Shown: piece after piece, positions 62,710 to 64,000 of the stretch
Numbering within the stretch: the first letter of the stretch is position 1
How the letters are laid out: each line of letters opens with the position of its first letter
Origin: Pardosa pseudoannulata
Lineage: Eukaryota > Arthropoda > Arachnida > Araneae > Lycosidae
Direction of reading: 5' to 3'
Assembly (NCBI GenBank): GCA_032207245.1
Contig: CM063502.1
Coordinates: 45,638,191-45,702,190, forward strand
Length of the DNA stretch: 64,000 nt
Notes under the pieces: generated by a model
Seen by the model: only the letters and a program-made list of their open reading frames with translations
Told to the model about the DNA's origin: nothing
Databases searched by the model: none
Position numbers and translations under genes: made by a program

Positions 62710-64000
62710 CATTTTTATGACTTGCTTAAAAGAAAAAATAAAGTTCGCTTTGATGAAATGATAAAAGAAATATTCAGTATTAAAAATTACTTTATTCGGA
62801 AAGTTTGTTAGTTTTGTAAATGGATATTTAAATTATAGTTGTCATCCTTAAACCTTTATAGAAAAGCTGATTGAAGACCTAAAATTATGTGAATGACATT
62901 TGACTCGCTGGAGTGCTTAAAACTTAAGGGACAATTAAATTAGTATTTAATTCCATATAAAATAGATAAAGCAATTTATATCAGCTAAAAGAATTATTTA
63001 CACGTGATGATTTATTGTTCACATTTCATTCCTAATTTTATAAAAATGCTTTCTACCTTAAGGGTAGTTTCTAACCTAAAATATAATCAAATAAAACTTC
63101 AAATTCAAAAAATCGTCACACCTATCAAAATCTATTTAGTCGTACTCATAAGTTAATTTTTCAACGTCTTAAATGGTGAGTGTTTTTTCTTCAAAACATA
63201 AAGCAAAGTAACATATCTTTTCTCTAAAAGATGAAGTATCATCTGTAGCAGAATAAAATTTGGTAATTCCTTTCATTTTAAACTTTTAAACAGAATTTTA
63301 TATATAATTTTGGATTACAGAAACCTTTTAAATATTTGCCTTATGAAATACATTCTGCGTACAGTAAAGAATTCATTTAGATCCTACACATATTTCTTTC
63401 ATACTATAAAGTTTGAAGTTTTCCAAACTATTCAAAAAGTTTTTCCCCTTTAAAGTGCAATTTGTAACAGGGCAAAAAGAGCAGAAATATATTCATGATT
63501 CTCTTTTCATTTATGTATTTTTTGAATAGAAAATTGCCCGTTGCAAGTCTTTGTTTTGTGTGAGAGCAATGCTATCTATAAACTGCCTCTCTGTTATTTT
63601 TCAAGTTTGAAACTTATTATCATGTTATATTTAACACAAACACAGTACATGATTCTCTTGACAATATTCAAAAATACAGTAAACGAAAAAAAAAAGGAAA
63701 CATCCATACCTGTACCATGTAAGGGCAACCCTTTAAGGGACGAGTATGAGTATTCTGTACAATATACTGGCAAAATGAATAAAGGGTTTTTATTGCTTTA
63801 CTCTAGCAATCATAAATTCTCATACTATTATTTTTATACCAATATGCCCAATCATTTTCAACTGCATTTATAATTTCTTACAATAAGTTTGCATAAACTA
63901 TTGGATACATATTTCAGATTAGAGCGTTAGCTGTAATTAATATAAAATAATCTTCATTACTCTTCTATTAAAAAATAGCATACTTCTAAAGCTTACAAAT
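62710..64000. other. AT-rich stretch without recognised gene
   Basis: The plus frame at 63541-63873 (110 codons, with the peptide SIPVPCKGNPLRDEYEYSVQ) is within chance length for the window and lacks a family match. Confidence 0.4.

Overview
The window is AT-rich eukaryotic DNA with no bacterial-type gene organisation. There are no operons and no long intact genes, but there are very long AT-dinucleotide arrays, poly-A/T runs, tRNA-derived SINEs, and mariner, pogo/Tigger and Helitron transposon remains. This fits an invertebrate nuclear genome, most likely an arthropod; a chelicerate such as a spider is my guess, not a demonstration. The window reads as gene-poor intergenic or intronic DNA. 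Almost all long open frames here are AT microsatellites or frames expected by chance at this base composition. 

Layout. 1-7.3 kb: a short GC-richer islet, an AT array, a pair of diverged 0.46-kb direct repeats, two head-to-head exon candidates (3361-3471 minus, 3840-3936 plus) and a dead mariner (4405-5630). 7.3-14.1 kb: two 1.35-kb direct repeats around an A+C-biased 4.1-kb interior that contains a CT/GT simple-sequence block. 15.2 kb: a possible 3'-terminal exon with acceptor, stop and AATAAA. 18 kb: a stretch open in two frames. 21 kb: a retroposon-like segment ending in an oligo(A) tract on the minus strand. 22.6-30.1 kb: mostly featureless AT-rich DNA with large AT arrays. 31-31.6 kb: a tRNA-derived SINE. 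32.3-33.2 kb: a well-bounded, internally deleted pogo/Tigger transposon that keeps a helix-turn-helix exon. 36-39.7 kb: the longest AT array, a 356-bp tandem duplication, an exon-like fragment resembling a YqaJ-type exonuclease, and a 172-bp minisatellite. 42.5-43.4 kb: a non-autonomous Helitron with a second copy of its terminal hairpin. 46.0-46.9 kb: a tRNA-derived SINE with target-site duplication, then a 316-bp tandem duplication. 50.8 kb: a GC-richer minus-strand ORF. 54.7 kb: a 34-nt near-perfect palindrome. 55.8-57.75 kb: three tandem copies of a ~0.69-kb unit. 59.2-60.1 kb: a 72-nt exon candidate and a minus-strand Helitron terminus. 62-62.7 kb: an inverted, diverged copy of the 1.35-kb family next to a compound CA/TA/GA microsatellite. 

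The genes do not form a pathway that can be read from this window. The best-supported features are transposons and tandem repeats. The exon calls rest on splice-site, frame and phase logic alone and should be treated as candidates.
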